This document shows positions 34,124 to 43,239 of a DNA stretch of 64,000 bases, one piece after another. Numbering within the stretch: position 1 is the stretch's first letter; each line of letters begins with the position of its first letter. The position numbers and the translations under genes were made by a program. The stretch comes from Giesbergeria sp. (GTDB taxonomy: Bacteria; Pseudomonadota; Gammaproteobacteria; Burkholderiales; Burkholderiaceae_C): the NCBI GenBank assembly GCA_017985015.1, contig JAGNYI010000010.1, positions 22,439 to 86,438 of the forward strand. The letters are read 5' to 3'. The notes below the pieces were generated by a model that saw only the letters and a list, made by a program, of their open reading frames with translations, was not told where the DNA came from and ran no database searches.

Positions 34124-35743
34124 ATGTTGCGTACGCTCCGCGTCGGCCCGCGCCTGGGCCTGGGTTTTGGTCTCATCCTGTTGATTACAGCGCTGACCGC
34201 CGGCATAGGCATCTGGCGGATCCAGACCTTGGCTGCCGACAGCGAGCGCGTTTCCACCGTGGAAATGGAGCGCCAGGCGCAGGTGGAGCGCTGGGCGGCG
34301 GGCTTGCGCCTGAACTGGGTGCGCACCGAGGCGTTTCTCAAGGCCATCGACCGCGAATACATGGACCAGCTCCAGGCCAGCACCGAGGCCACGACGGGCG
34401 ATATCGCGCAAACCGTGCAGCGGGTCCACACGCTGGTAACGGGCGACGCGGGCAAAGCCTTGCTTGCCAATGTGGATGCCGCCCAGACGGCCTACACACA
34501 GCGGCTTGCCGAAATTCGCGAGCTGTACCGTGGCGGCGAGCCCAATGTGCCCAGCCTGGTGGACAAAGACCTGCGCCCGCTCGCCGACAAGACGCTCACC
34601 GCCCTCGACGCCTTGCGCCAGCACATGGCCCAGCTTTTGACTGAAAGCCTGCAACGCAGCAGCTCTGTAGCCCAAACCAGCGAGTGGATTCTTGGCGCCT
34701 GCGCGCTGGCCGCCATCGCACTCGGTTTGGCGTTGGCCGCGCTGGTCACACGCTCGATCGTGCAGCCCGTGCAGCGCAGCCGCCAACTCGCGCAGGCCAT
34801 TGCACAGGGTGACCTGACGTATGCCCTGGAAGCCACGGGCAGCGATGAACCCGGCCAATTGCTGCAAACGCTTGGTGCCATGCAGCAGCAATTGGCGGGC
34901 ATCGTCGGCGAGGTGCGCCGAGGCGCCGAAGGCGTGGCCACTGCCAGCGCCGAGATCGCCCACGGCAACAGCGATCTCTCAGCCCGTACCGAACAGCAGG
35001 CCAGTGCCCTGGAAGAAACCTCGGCCTCGATGGAAGAACTCAATTCCACCGTGCGCCAAAACGCCGACAACGCGCGCGCAGCCAACCAGCTCGCGCTCAA
35101 AGCCCAGACCGTGGCCACGCAGGGCGGCGATGTCGTCGCCGAAGTGGTTCGCACCATGAAGGGCATCAACGACAGCAGCCGCAAGATTGCCGACATCATC
35201 GGCGTGATCGACGGTATTGCCTTTCAGACCAACATCCTGGCGCTGAACGCCGCAGTGGAAGCGGCGCGTGCCGGCGAGCAAGGGCGCGGTTTTGCGGTGG
35301 TGGCGAGCGAGGTGCGCAGCCTGGCCGGGCGCAGCGCCGATGCCGCCAAGGAGATCAAGGCCTTGATTGGCGCAAGTGTGGAGCGCGTAGAAGCGGGCTC
35401 GGCCCTGGTGGATCGCGCCGGCAGCACCATGAGCGAAGTGGTCGAGGCCATTGGCCGGGTGACCGAAATCGTGAGCGAGATCAGCGCGGCCAGCCAGGAG
35501 CAAAGCCAGGGCGGGGCCCAGGTGGGCGAGGCGGTGACGCAGATGGATCAGGCCACGCAGCAGAACGCTGCACTGGTAGAAGAAAGCGCCGCTGCGGCCG
35601 ACGGCCTCAAGGTGCAGGCGGCGCAGTTGGTGCATGCGGTGGCGGTGTTCCGCCTGAGCGGCGCACCCCAGGCAGCGCAATCAGCCACCCGGCCGGCAGT
35701 GACGCAAGCGCGCGGGTCCGCGCTGCGAATTGGGCCAGCCTGA
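34124..35743 (+). CDS. Methyl-accepting chemotaxis protein
   Basis: 539-aa chemoreceptor. First helix ~10-32 ([20 protein letters not shown]), periplasmic helical ligand domain ~33-188, second helix ~190-212 ([20 protein letters not shown]), HAMP ~213-265. The cytoplasmic hairpin tip is at ~370-400 with [20 protein letters not shown] and [20 protein letters not shown]. There is no C-terminal NWETF-type CheR/CheB tether. Start: ATG 34124 preferred over the GTG at 34091. The ligand is not recognisable. Confidence 0.95.
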   Translation: MLRTLRVGPRLGLGFGLILLITALTAGIGIWRIQTLAADSERVSTVEMERQAQVERWAAGLRLNWVRTEAFLKAIDREYMDQLQASTEATTGDIAQTVQRVHTLVTGDAGKALLANVDAAQTAYTQRLAEIRELYRGGEPNVPSLVDKDLRPLADKTLTALDALRQHMAQLLTESLQRSSSVAQTSEWILGACALAAIALGLALAALVTRSIVQPVQRSRQLAQAIAQGDLTYALEATGSDEPGQLLQTLGAMQQQLAGIVGEVRRGAEGVATASAEIAHGNSDLSARTEQQASALEETSASMEELNSTVRQNADNARAANQLALKAQTVATQGGDVVAEVVRTMKGINDSSRKIADIIGVIDGIAFQTNILALNAAVEAARAGEQGRGFAVVASEVRSLAGRSADAAKEIKALIGASVERVEAGSALVDRAGSTMSEVVEAIGRVTEIVSEISAASQEQSQGGAQVGEAVTQMDQATQQNAALVEESAAAADGLKVQAAQLVHAVAVFRLSGAPQAAQSATRPAVTQARGSALRIGPA

Positions 35744-35772
35744 GGCGACTTTCGAGTTTCAGCGGTGGGCCG

Positions 35773-35944
35773 CTAGGGATGTCCTACAAAGCTCTACGCG
35801 AGTGGGTGTAGTGCGGATCGGGATGGGATGTTAGGCGCGTTTTGCAGGCAATAGCCAGTGCTATTGGCTGTGAAGCGCAACGACGCAGACCGCCCGAGTC
35901 CGCGCTATCACACGCCGCGAGGAGCTATGCAGGACGTCCCTAGC
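35773..35944. mobile_element. MITE-like element with ~23-bp terminal inverted repeats
   Basis: The left end GCTAGGGATGTCCTACAAAG (35773-) and the right end, read on the minus strand, GCTAGGGACGTCCTGCATAG (ending 35944) match with few mismatches and both continue CTC. The element is ~172 bp, has no coding capacity, and contains the inner palindrome CAATAGCCAGTGCTATTG. It lies between the chemoreceptor gene and gph and contains the last 13 codons and stop of gph. Confidence 0.65.
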
Positions 35945-36633
35945 TCGGCCAGCGAATCCACCCAGGCATCGGCGTCCACCGCGCGTGCGCTCTGGCCATG
36001 GTTGTAGCCGTAGGTGACCAGCAGCACCGGGCAGCCGGCCGACCGCGCTGCCTGGGCGTCATTGGCCGAATCACCAATCATCAATGTGCGTGCGGGGACT
36101 GTGCCCAGTGCTGCGCAGCTGCGCAACAAGGGCAGCGGATCGGGTTTTTTCCGCTCGAAGGCGTCGCCTCCAAACACATGCTTAAAGCAATCAAGATCGA
36201 GCGCCCGCAGCAGCACCGTGGCAAAGGCGGTCGGCTTGTTGGTTACGCAAGCCATCGGAATGCCGGCGGCTTCCAGCGCCCGCAGTCCCTGCCGCACCCC
36301 CGGATACATTTCGGCAAACTGGCCGTTGATGGCTGCGTAGTGGCGCTGGTAGCTGGGCCAGGCACGCTGGTAGAGCGCTTCTAAATCAATAGCTGGAAGC
36401 ACTCTTCCACCTTGCGCTAGAACGCTATTTAATACAGAAATAAGCAAATGCTCCGAGCCTTTGCCCACCATCGTGGCGATGGCTTCACGCGCAACAGAAG
36501 GCAGGCATAACTCGACCAGCATGCGGTTGAGGGCCTCGTCAAAATCGCCCAGCGTGTCCACCAGGGTGCCGTCAAGGTCAAAGATGGCGGCATCGACTTC
36601 GAACGTCGTGCCTGGGAGTGTGAGGATGGCCAT
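35908..36633 (-). CDS. gph: Phosphoglycolate phosphatase (HAD family), repeat-modified
   Basis: 241-aa HAD hydrolase. Motif I is IFDLDGTLVDTLGDFDEALN, motif II is CVTNKP, motif III Lys is in FERKKPDPLPLL, and motif IV is MIGDSANDAQAARSAG. It removes phosphate from 2-phosphoglycolate; specificity for this substrate is by overall similarity. Two departures: residues ~67-88 (VLNSVLAQGGRVLPAIDLEA) are read through a degenerate ~55-bp interspersed repeat in the cap domain, and the C-terminal ELGTSCIAPRGV and stop lie in the inverted-repeat element at 35773-35944. All four motifs are intact, so activity is likely kept. Confidence 0.9.
   Translation of the reverse strand: MAILTLPGTTFEVDAAIFDLDGTLVDTLGDFDEALNRMLVELCLPSVAREAIATMVGKGSEHLLISVLNSVLAQGGRVLPAIDLEALYQRAWPSYQRHYAAINGQFAEMYPGVRQGLRALEAAGIPMACVTNKPTAFATVLLRALDLDCFKHVFGGDAFERKKPDPLPLLRSCAALGTVPARTLMIGDSANDAQAARSAGCPVLLVTYGYNHGQSARAVDADAWVDSLAELGTSCIAPRGV
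36381..36432 (+). repeat. Degenerate interspersed ~55-bp repeat, copy E, inside gph
   Basis: Reads CTAAATCAATAGCTGGAAGC, then TTGCGCTAGAACGCTATTTA. It keeps the outer AATAGCTG and GCGCTAGA...CTATTTA blocks of the family but has a diverged centre. It is in frame within the gph cap domain. This is the weakest copy. Confidence 0.5.
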
Positions 36634-36865
36634 AGGCGTCGCACGAAGCGCAGCAGGAAATCTGGCGAGTTTAGGTGTCCTGCACCACTCCTCGCGGCGT
36701 GTGCAGACGGGGCACCTGCGCGGAGTAGACCGCTTTGCGCTCTGCGCCCGCTGCCAATGCAGCGTCTGTCCGACAGCAGGGCTTGCTATGGAAGCCTAGT
36801 CTTCAACGGCGCGCTGGCACTGCCACGCGAGAACCCATGCCAAACAACCGCCAAGGATTCAGACC

Positions 36866-37267
36866 ATGAACATTCGACCAACCACCCTGCGCGCCTTTTG
36901 CGGTGCGGCCCTGCTGATGGGCGCTGCCGCCAGTCACGCCGCACCGGATGCCAACGCCGAGGCACGTTACCAGAAGGACCGCGCGGCCTGCTTGAGCGGC
37001 CAGACCCAGCAAGCGCGCGATGTCTGCCTGCGCGAGGCGGGCGCAGCGCGCGATGCCGCCGGCAAAGGCGCCCTGAAAAGCAGCGGCTCCAACGAAAAAG
37101 CAGCAAACGCTGTCGAACGCTGCGAGGTCTTCTCGAAAGCCGATGAGCACGCAGCCTGTCTGGACCGCATTCGTGGATCGGGCCAGACCAGCGGCTCCGC
37201 CTTGCAGGGGGGCGTGCTGCGCGAAAGCGTGACCACAACGACGACGGTCATCCCGGCGAAACCATAA
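36866..37267 (+). CDS. Small exported protein of unknown function
   Basis: 133 aa, ATG 36866 with AAGGA upstream. Signal peptide ~1-25 (LRAFCGAALLMGAAASHAAP). The mature part is charged, with four Cys (AACLSG, DVCLRE, ERCEVF, AACLDR) that could form two disulfides, and ends in a Thr-rich TTTTTVIPAKP. I do not recognise a characterised family. The 232 bp upstream (36634-36865) holds nothing I can name beyond a possible promoter. It converges on the glucan synthase gene. Confidence 0.75.
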   Translation: MNIRPTTLRAFCGAALLMGAAASHAAPDANAEARYQKDRAACLSGQTQQARDVCLREAGAARDAAGKGALKSSGSNEKAANAVERCEVFSKADEHAACLDRIRGSGQTSGSALQGGVLRESVTTTTTVIPAKP

Positions 37268-37275
37268 TCAAATGA

Positions 37276-37296
37276 CTTCCCTGCGTTGCAGGGAAG
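37276..37296. terminator. Bidirectional hairpin between convergent genes
   Basis: CTTCCCTGC-gtt-GCAGGGAAG is a perfect nine-base-pair stem with a three-base loop in the 44-bp gap between the small exported protein and the glucan synthase gene. The U-tract is weak on both sides, so the role as terminator rests mainly on stem strength and position. Confidence 0.7.
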
Positions 37297-37311
37297 CCTT
37301 GCGCCTGACGC

Positions 37312-40300
37312 TCAATCCGACTTCGGCACTTCTGCGGGGCGCCGCGGCAGAACCACAACATAGTTGCCCCCTTCGTCACCCGCCGGCAACGCCACCCACG
37401 CACCTACTTCCAGCCGCTGTGCACCCGCGTCCTGCGCCTGGGAGAGGGCATCCGGGACGTCGTCAAAGCAAATCGTGAACTGGTGCCTGGCGCCGCCGCG
37501 CTCCAATGTCAGCCGCGCCTGGGGCCAGTGGCTGGGGAGACAAGGTCGAAGGCAAACGCGATCCGCGCGCACCTCCAGGCCCAGGATCGATTCAATGGCG
37601 GCGCGATGCATCCAGGCCGCCGAACCGGTGTACCAGCTCCAGCCGCCCCGGCCCACATACGGTGCTTCGGAGTAGATATCGCCCGCCATGACGTACGGCT
37701 CCAGCCCATAGACCACCTTCTGCCTTGCATTGGCGTTGCGGTGCGCTGGGCTCAGTTGGGTGAAAGTGCGGTAGGCGCCATCTCCATCGCCCAATTGCGC
37801 CTGCGCCATCAGCTTCCAGACACCGGCGTGCGAATACTGGCCGCCGTTCTCGCGCACGCCCGGCGGATAGGCCTGGATGTAGCCAGCACTCGGCACCATG
37901 TGCTGTAGCGGTGGCGTGAGCAGGCGGTTGAGGCCCGCGTCCTCGTCCACCAGCAGTTCGGCCACGGCCGCCATCGCTGCGCGCTGGCGCTCCGGCGAGG
38001 CCGCGCCCGACAGAACGCTCCAGGCCTGCGCGATAAGGTCAATGCGGCACTCGACAGCGTCATGGGTGCCCAGTGGCGTGCCATCGTCGAAAAAGGCGCG
38101 CTTGAACCATGCGCCGTCCCAGGCCGGTCCGGCCAGCGCCGTGCGCCAACCGCGCGCAGCCAGGCGCCAGTGGTCGATGCGTTCGGCGTCGCCGCGCCGC
38201 TGTGCGAGCGGAACGAAAGCGTCGGTCACGGTGCACAGGAACCAGGCCAACCACACCGATTCGCCGCGACCTTGGTCGCCCACCAGGTTCATGCCGTCAT
38301 TCCAGTCACCGTTGCCGATGAGCGGAAGGCCGTGCTCGCCCACTTTGAGGCTGCGGTCCAATGCACGGGCGCAGTGCTCGTACAAGCTGGCGGAGGCGCT
38401 GCTCACGGTCGGCACGAAGTACACATCGTGCGTGCCTTCAGGGATGGCCGGCCCGTCCAGAAAGGTCACGGATTCGTCGAGCACGGCCGCGTCGCCTGTC
38501 ACTTGCACATAGCGCGCCACGGCTTCTGGGAGCCACAGCAAATCATCGGAACAATGGGTGCGCACCCCGGCGCCAGTCGGCGGGTGCCACCAGTGCTGCA
38601 CATCGCCTTCCTCGAACTGTCGCGACGCCGAAAGCAACAACTGCTGGCGCAGCGCTTGCGGGCGGGCGATGGCCAGCGCCATGGCGTCTTGCAACTGATC
38701 GCGAAACCCAAAGGCGCCTCCCGCCTGATAGAAGCCCGCCCGCGCCCACATGCGGCAGCCCACGGTCTGGTAGAGCAACCAGTGGTTGACCAGGGCGTCG
38801 AACAAGGGGTCAGGTGTTTGCACCTGCACTGGCGCGAGCAGCTGCGCCCACTGGGCGCGCGCCGCCGTTTCCCAGCGCTTGGCATCCGGCGCAGCGCCCT
38901 CATTCAGGCAATCGCGCGCGAGCGCCAGCGCTTCACTGCTAGTGGCGCCGTGTCCCAGCAGAAAGACGCAGTCGCAGCTCTCTCCGGCCTGAACGTCCAG
39001 CGGACACGATAGCGCGGCGCAGGGGTCCAGCCCGAGGCCGGCCTGCTCAGCCAGGTGGTCAGGCACGACACGGTGGCCACGTGCATCGAAAAACTCGCGC
39101 CGGTCGCAGGTCCAATCGATGGACGGCTGCACTCCATCATGTGCTGCATAGACCGCAAAGAACGCCGTACTGCCGCCCTGGCCGGACTGTCCATCGCGCT
39201 GAATCGCCAGCAACACGGGCACCGATCTGCTGGGCACGGCCGCCCCGCTATTGCCGTCGCACGAAGTAGCGACGCTCTGGCGGTCCAGGCGCTGGCTGCC
39301 CATCACCCATTCAAGAAGGCCGATGGCGCGCAACCGCAGCCCCTCCTGCCCCCGGTTCGTGAGGGTCAGGCGCACCTGCTTGACGGAGCGCTGCGGGTCC
39401 ACGCACCAGGTGCTGCGAATCGTCAGCTTCCCATGGTGTTGCTCAAGCACCGTGACGCCCTGACCATGCTCTACCTTGCGCACACCGTCAAATCCCTTGC
39501 CCACACCGTACAAGGCTTTGCTGCGCAGGTCCTGCAGCCAGAAGATCTCGCCGCCCGGGTCGGACACGGGGTCGTTCGACCAAACCGTGAGCTTGTGCTG
39601 CTGGCTGTTGCCAGCCCAGCTGTAACCGGCGCCAGACTCAGACACCTGCGTGCCGAACTCCGGGTTGGCAAGGACGTTGATCCAGGGCCGCGAGACTTGC
39701 TTTTGCGCAGAAATCTCAAATCGGAACGCGCCACTATTCGCATCGAACTCGCCGTCTGGGGCTGCCGCAGACGCGCCTGCACGCTGCAAATTCAGTGACG
39801 CGTGGGACTGGTCGATGCGCTCGTCCAACGCGGCGTTGTGCCATTGCGTCAGTTCGCGCAAATGCTGGGACAGGGGCCGCCCATCGGCCGAGAAGCGCAC
39901 GCGGGCCAGCATGCGCAGCGTGGTGTGCTCTTCGCTCGAAAGATCGGGTTGGCGCAGCAGGTGCAGGCCACAGGCTCGGTCTGCATCGACACCCACGCTT
40001 TGCGCTCTGTGTGTCTCCTTCAGTTCTTGCAACGCCAGCTGCAGCGGCATCTGGTAGGAGGGCGGCTCCGCGTTCACCACCACCAGATCGCAAGGCAACC
40101 CACCCCAGGCCCACAGATGCAAGGCCTTTACCAGCGAACGCACCAGACGTATCCCATGCTCCGCGCTGATTTCTACCAGCAACTGGGGGCGGTCACCCGA
40201 TATGCCGAAGCGCCACAGCGTGCGCCGATCGCCCAGGTTTTGTACGCCAGTCGGCAGTGTCCTCGGCCCTGGGCGCGCGTGCAGCAGAGCGATCAGCGTG

Positions 40301-43221
40301 GATAGCGCCTGAATGGCGGCGCGGTCTTCCCGAAGGATTCCCATCTCGCGCATGCGCACACCAGCAAAAGTCGACGACATCAGCATGGAGCGCTCAATGA
40401 CCGCCGGTTGGCGGTAGCGATCCACCAGCGTCTCCAGCGCATCTCGCTGGTTCGCCGCGGCAGTGCCCAGCGTGAATTGCGCGTGCGACTGCGCTGGTAC
40501 CACGATGCGAAGCGACAGGGCGCACACCGGATCCAGTCCGGTCCGCACGGGGGCATCGCCGGCAGGAGGATCTTCGCACCGCGCAAGCGGCGCCGACGCG
40601 TCCCGGTTGCGGCCCAGCCAGGCAGCGCGGTCGGTCTGGAGTCTGAGGACAACGGGCTGGCGCTCACTCTCTGCCAGAAAATGCACCGCATGTACGCTTT
40701 GCTGGGCATCGGTATTCGGATGCCGGGAAAAGTACAGCGCCTGGTTGGCATCCACCCAATCCGATGCGATGAACAGGTTGGCGAAAGCGGGGTGCGCCTC
40801 GTCGGCTCGGGCTTCGAACAGCGACACCTCGAATACGGAGAACAGTTCCAGCTCGATGGGCTCGGAAGTCGAATTCCACAATTCAATGCGCCGCAGTTCC
40901 ACATCGTCTTCGGGGCTCACCCAGACCGTGCAGCAGCTGCGCAGATCGGTCCACTGAGCATGCAGGCAGGCATGGTCGCCCTGCAGGCTGGCGCGGTATG
41001 CAGCCAGCGGATCGGCCGCCGGGTGCTGCGTGATGGAAACCAAACCGGCATCGCTCGCCTCGGACACATTGGACGCCGCCACGCGGCGCAGGTAGACGAA
41101 GTGGCCGTAGGCATCGCGCAAAGCATCGTCTCGCCAGCGCGAGATATCGGCGTTGCCGTACCGGCTCCAGCCGGAGCCGTTGGCACGCAGCGATACGCTG
41201 TATTTGCCGTTGGAGAGCAGCACGGTGGGCTCGATCCCGCTGGAGCCCGGCACCAGCTCACGCGGCGTCGCTCCCGCCACACGCGTACGCACCGTGCGAC
41301 GTGGTTGAGTGAGCGGTTCGACAAGACGGGGAATCTCTCGCGGAACCGCCTCCTGAAGCAGGCCGGAGACCGCGCGCAGGCGGGCGTTCGCCATGGTCCA
41401 GCGGCGCGGGGCGCCATCCAGCAGCACGTTGGTCAGTGCCACCAGCGTCATGCCCTGGTGGTGGGCCATGAAAGTGGACACCCACTGGAACCTGCTGCCG
41501 CCACTCTGGCGTTCTGTACTGAAATCCAATGCCTCAATAAAACCCCAGTCGGCACGCGCCTTCAGCGACTCAAAGGTGAGGAAATTCGCCTCTGCGGCAG
41601 GTCGATCGAACATGGCGGCCAGGCCTGTCGCATAAGGCGCCACCACGAGATCGTCGGCAGGCGTTCGCCTCAGCGCGAGTCGGGGCACGCCCTGCGGGGC
41701 GTACTGGTAAGCGAGCGTGTGGTCCCCCGCCGCATAGGCGCATTCTGAAACACCCCATGGCACGTCGTGGCTTTGCGCATAGCGCTGTTGCTCGTAGATC
41801 GCGGACCGTGCGGCCGTATTGAGCGCGCTGCCCACGGGCTCGTCGAGCACCAGCGCCGGCATCAGATACTCAAACATGGAACCTGACCAGGAACGCAGGG
41901 CCGCGCGCCGGCCCACTCCATAGAAGGGCCGCCCCAGTGAACCCCAATGCTCTGCCGGCACATCGCCCTTGGCGATAGCCCACAGGCTGGCCAGCCGCGC
42001 CTCAGAGGCCAACAAATCGTAAAAACTGGTGTCAAGTGCGCTGTCCGCCACCCGGTAACCGATGTGCAGCAGGCGCTTGCGCGGGTGGTACAGAAAACCG
42101 AACTCCGGCTCGGTCGCCAGCTTGCGGCAACGCGCGGCAAGGGCTTGCAGCCGGGCCGGTACGGGAGTTTCTACGTCGGGTTGCGAATCGTGCAGCAGTG
42201 CGTCACACGCGCCTGCCAGGGCGAGCAAATGGCCACACAGATTGCCGCTGTCCACCGTGGAAACGTAAGCGGGCTTCAGTATCTCCAGCGTACGCGTGTC
42301 GTACCAGTTGAGGAAGTGCCCTCTGTGGCGCTCCAGCGTGTCGAGCGTGTCCAGGGTGGCTTCACAGCGCGACAGCAACTGTGCAGTGTCGATCCAGCCG
42401 AAAGAACGCGCGCACGCTACCGCCAGCAGATACAGACCCATGTTGGTGGGCGAGGTCCGTTCGGCCACCATGGTGCTCGGAACGGTCTGCACATTGTCAG
42501 GGGGCAGGTGGTGCGTCGGCTCGCCGACATGGATCTCAAAAAATCGCCAAGTGTCGCGCGCAATTCCCGCCAAGTAGGCTTGCTCCTGCGGTGTGGCTTG
42601 AGGTTCTTCCTGGAAGCGCCAGGGCCGGCTGAACAGCCAGATCCAGAGAGGCGTCGCAGCCCAAGCGGCGCAGAGCAGCGCACTAAAGACCGGCCAAGCC
42701 GTGTTTTGCTGCCACAGCGCCAGCCAGAGCAAGGCAGCCGCCAGTGTGACCGGGGCATGCGCGGCGACGAGTCCGGGCAAACTCGTCAGAGCAGCTGCCT
42801 GCGCACTGGCGGCGGTGGTCCACTGCAGTAGCCCCCGCCGGCTCACAAAGCTGCGCCACAGGGCGCACCCGACGGCGTGAAGCAGCATCAAGGCCTGCTG
42901 CAGCAAGGTAGCGAGATGCCACAACGCGCTGCCGAAGGCGCGCAGCACTTCCCTCAATGCTTGCCGATAGAAATATTCAAGCGCCGCGTTGTCGCGTGCA
43001 GGCACCAGGCCCGCCAGCGCGCCAATCAGCGGACCGGCGCCGAAAGCCAGTAGCACCCACGCCAGCGTGCTCCAGGGCGACAGGGGCGCGCCTGCCAGCG
43101 CCAGCACCAGCAGGCCCGCCGATGCGGGAGCCACGAGCGAGCGGCGAAGGTTGTCCAGCAACTTCCAGCGGGTAATTCCAGGAAGGTCGTAGCGGCGCCA
43201 CTGCAGCATCAACGGCAGCAA
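37312..43221 (-). CDS. C-terminal part of cyclic glucan synthase (membrane segments + GH94 phosphorylase domain)
   Basis: 1,969-aa frame downstream of the amber codon. The first possible start is TTG 43221, the first ATG 43209; neither has a clear ribosome site. It begins in the middle of a domain, which supports a broken gene. Hydrophobic segments occur at ~32-75 and ~130-180. Repeated beta-sandwich and alpha/alpha-barrel regions follow, with GNGDWNDGMNLVGDQGRGES at ~1640 holding the catalytic Asp region of GH94 phosphorylases, and EPYVMAGDIYSEAPYVGRGG near the end. In whole enzymes this domain controls chain length by phosphorolysis. It converges with the small exported gene at 37267. Confidence 0.8.
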   Translation of the reverse strand: MLPLMLQWRRYDLPGITRWKLLDNLRRSLVAPASAGLLVLALAGAPLSPWSTLAWVLLAFGAGPLIGALAGLVPARDNAALEYFYRQALREVLRAFGSALWHLATLLQQALMLLHAVGCALWRSFVSRRGLLQWTTAASAQAAALTSLPGLVAAHAPVTLAAALLWLALWQQNTAWPVFSALLCAAWAATPLWIWLFSRPWRFQEEPQATPQEQAYLAGIARDTWRFFEIHVGEPTHHLPPDNVQTVPSTMVAERTSPTNMGLYLLAVACARSFGWIDTAQLLSRCEATLDTLDTLERHRGHFLNWYDTRTLEILKPAYVSTVDSGNLCGHLLALAGACDALLHDSQPDVETPVPARLQALAARCRKLATEPEFGFLYHPRKRLLHIGYRVADSALDTSFYDLLASEARLASLWAIAKGDVPAEHWGSLGRPFYGVGRRAALRSWSGSMFEYLMPALVLDEPVGSALNTAARSAIYEQQRYAQSHDVPWGVSECAYAAGDHTLAYQYAPQGVPRLALRRTPADDLVVAPYATGLAAMFDRPAAEANFLTFESLKARADWGFIEALDFSTERQSGGSRFQWVSTFMAHHQGMTLVALTNVLLDGAPRRWTMANARLRAVSGLLQEAVPREIPRLVEPLTQPRRTVRTRVAGATPRELVPGSSGIEPTVLLSNGKYSVSLRANGSGWSRYGNADISRWRDDALRDAYGHFVYLRRVAASNVSEASDAGLVSITQHPAADPLAAYRASLQGDHACLHAQWTDLRSCCTVWVSPEDDVELRRIELWNSTSEPIELELFSVFEVSLFEARADEAHPAFANLFIASDWVDANQALYFSRHPNTDAQQSVHAVHFLAESERQPVVLRLQTDRAAWLGRNRDASAPLARCEDPPAGDAPVRTGLDPVCALSLRIVVPAQSHAQFTLGTAAANQRDALETLVDRYRQPAVIERSMLMSSTFAGVRMREMGILREDRAAIQALSTLIALLHARPGPRTLPTGVQNLGDRRTLWRFGISGDRPQLLVEISAEHGIRLVRSLVKALHLWAWGGLPCDLVVVNAEPPSYQMPLQLALQELKETHRAQSVGVDADRACGLHLLRQPDLSSEEHTTLRMLARVRFSADGRPLSQHLRELTQWHNAALDERIDQSHASLNLQRAGASAAAPDGEFDANSGAFRFEISAQKQVSRPWINVLANPEFGTQVSESGAGYSWAGNSQQHKLTVWSNDPVSDPGGEIFWLQDLRSKALYGVGKGFDGVRKVEHGQGVTVLEQHHGKLTIRSTWCVDPQRSVKQVRLTLTNRGQEGLRLRAIGLLEWVMGSQRLDRQSVATSCDGNSGAAVPSRSVPVLLAIQRDGQSGQGGSTAFFAVYAAHDGVQPSIDWTCDRREFFDARGHRVVPDHLAEQAGLGLDPCAALSCPLDVQAGESCDCVFLLGHGATSSEALALARDCLNEGAAPDAKRWETAARAQWAQLLAPVQVQTPDPLFDALVNHWLLYQTVGCRMWARAGFYQAGGAFGFRDQLQDAMALAIARPQALRQQLLLSASRQFEEGDVQHWWHPPTGAGVRTHCSDDLLWLPEAVARYVQVTGDAAVLDESVTFLDGPAIPEGTHDVYFVPTVSSASASLYEHCARALDRSLKVGEHGLPLIGNGDWNDGMNLVGDQGRGESVWLAWFLCTVTDAFVPLAQRRGDAERIDHWRLAARGWRTALAGPAWDGAWFKRAFFDDGTPLGTHDAVECRIDLIAQAWSVLSGAASPERQRAAMAAVAELLVDEDAGLNRLLTPPLQHMVPSAGYIQAYPPGVRENGGQYSHAGVWKLMAQAQLGDGDGAYRTFTQLSPAHRNANARQKVVYGLEPYVMAGDIYSEAPYVGRGGWSWYTGSAAWMHRAAIESILGLEVRADRVCLRPCLPSHWPQARLTLERGGARHQFTICFDDVPDALSQAQDAGAQRLEVGAWVALPAGDEGGNYVVVLPRRPAEVPKSD

Positions 43222-43239
43222 CTGCCAGTCGCCGCGTGT

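Noticed and set aside
33104-34963. 619-codon minus-strand frame opposite the chemoreceptor and chalcone-isomerase-like genes
   Set aside because: No domain signature, and both plus-strand genes are well supported. Its presence upstream of trpE is coincidental.
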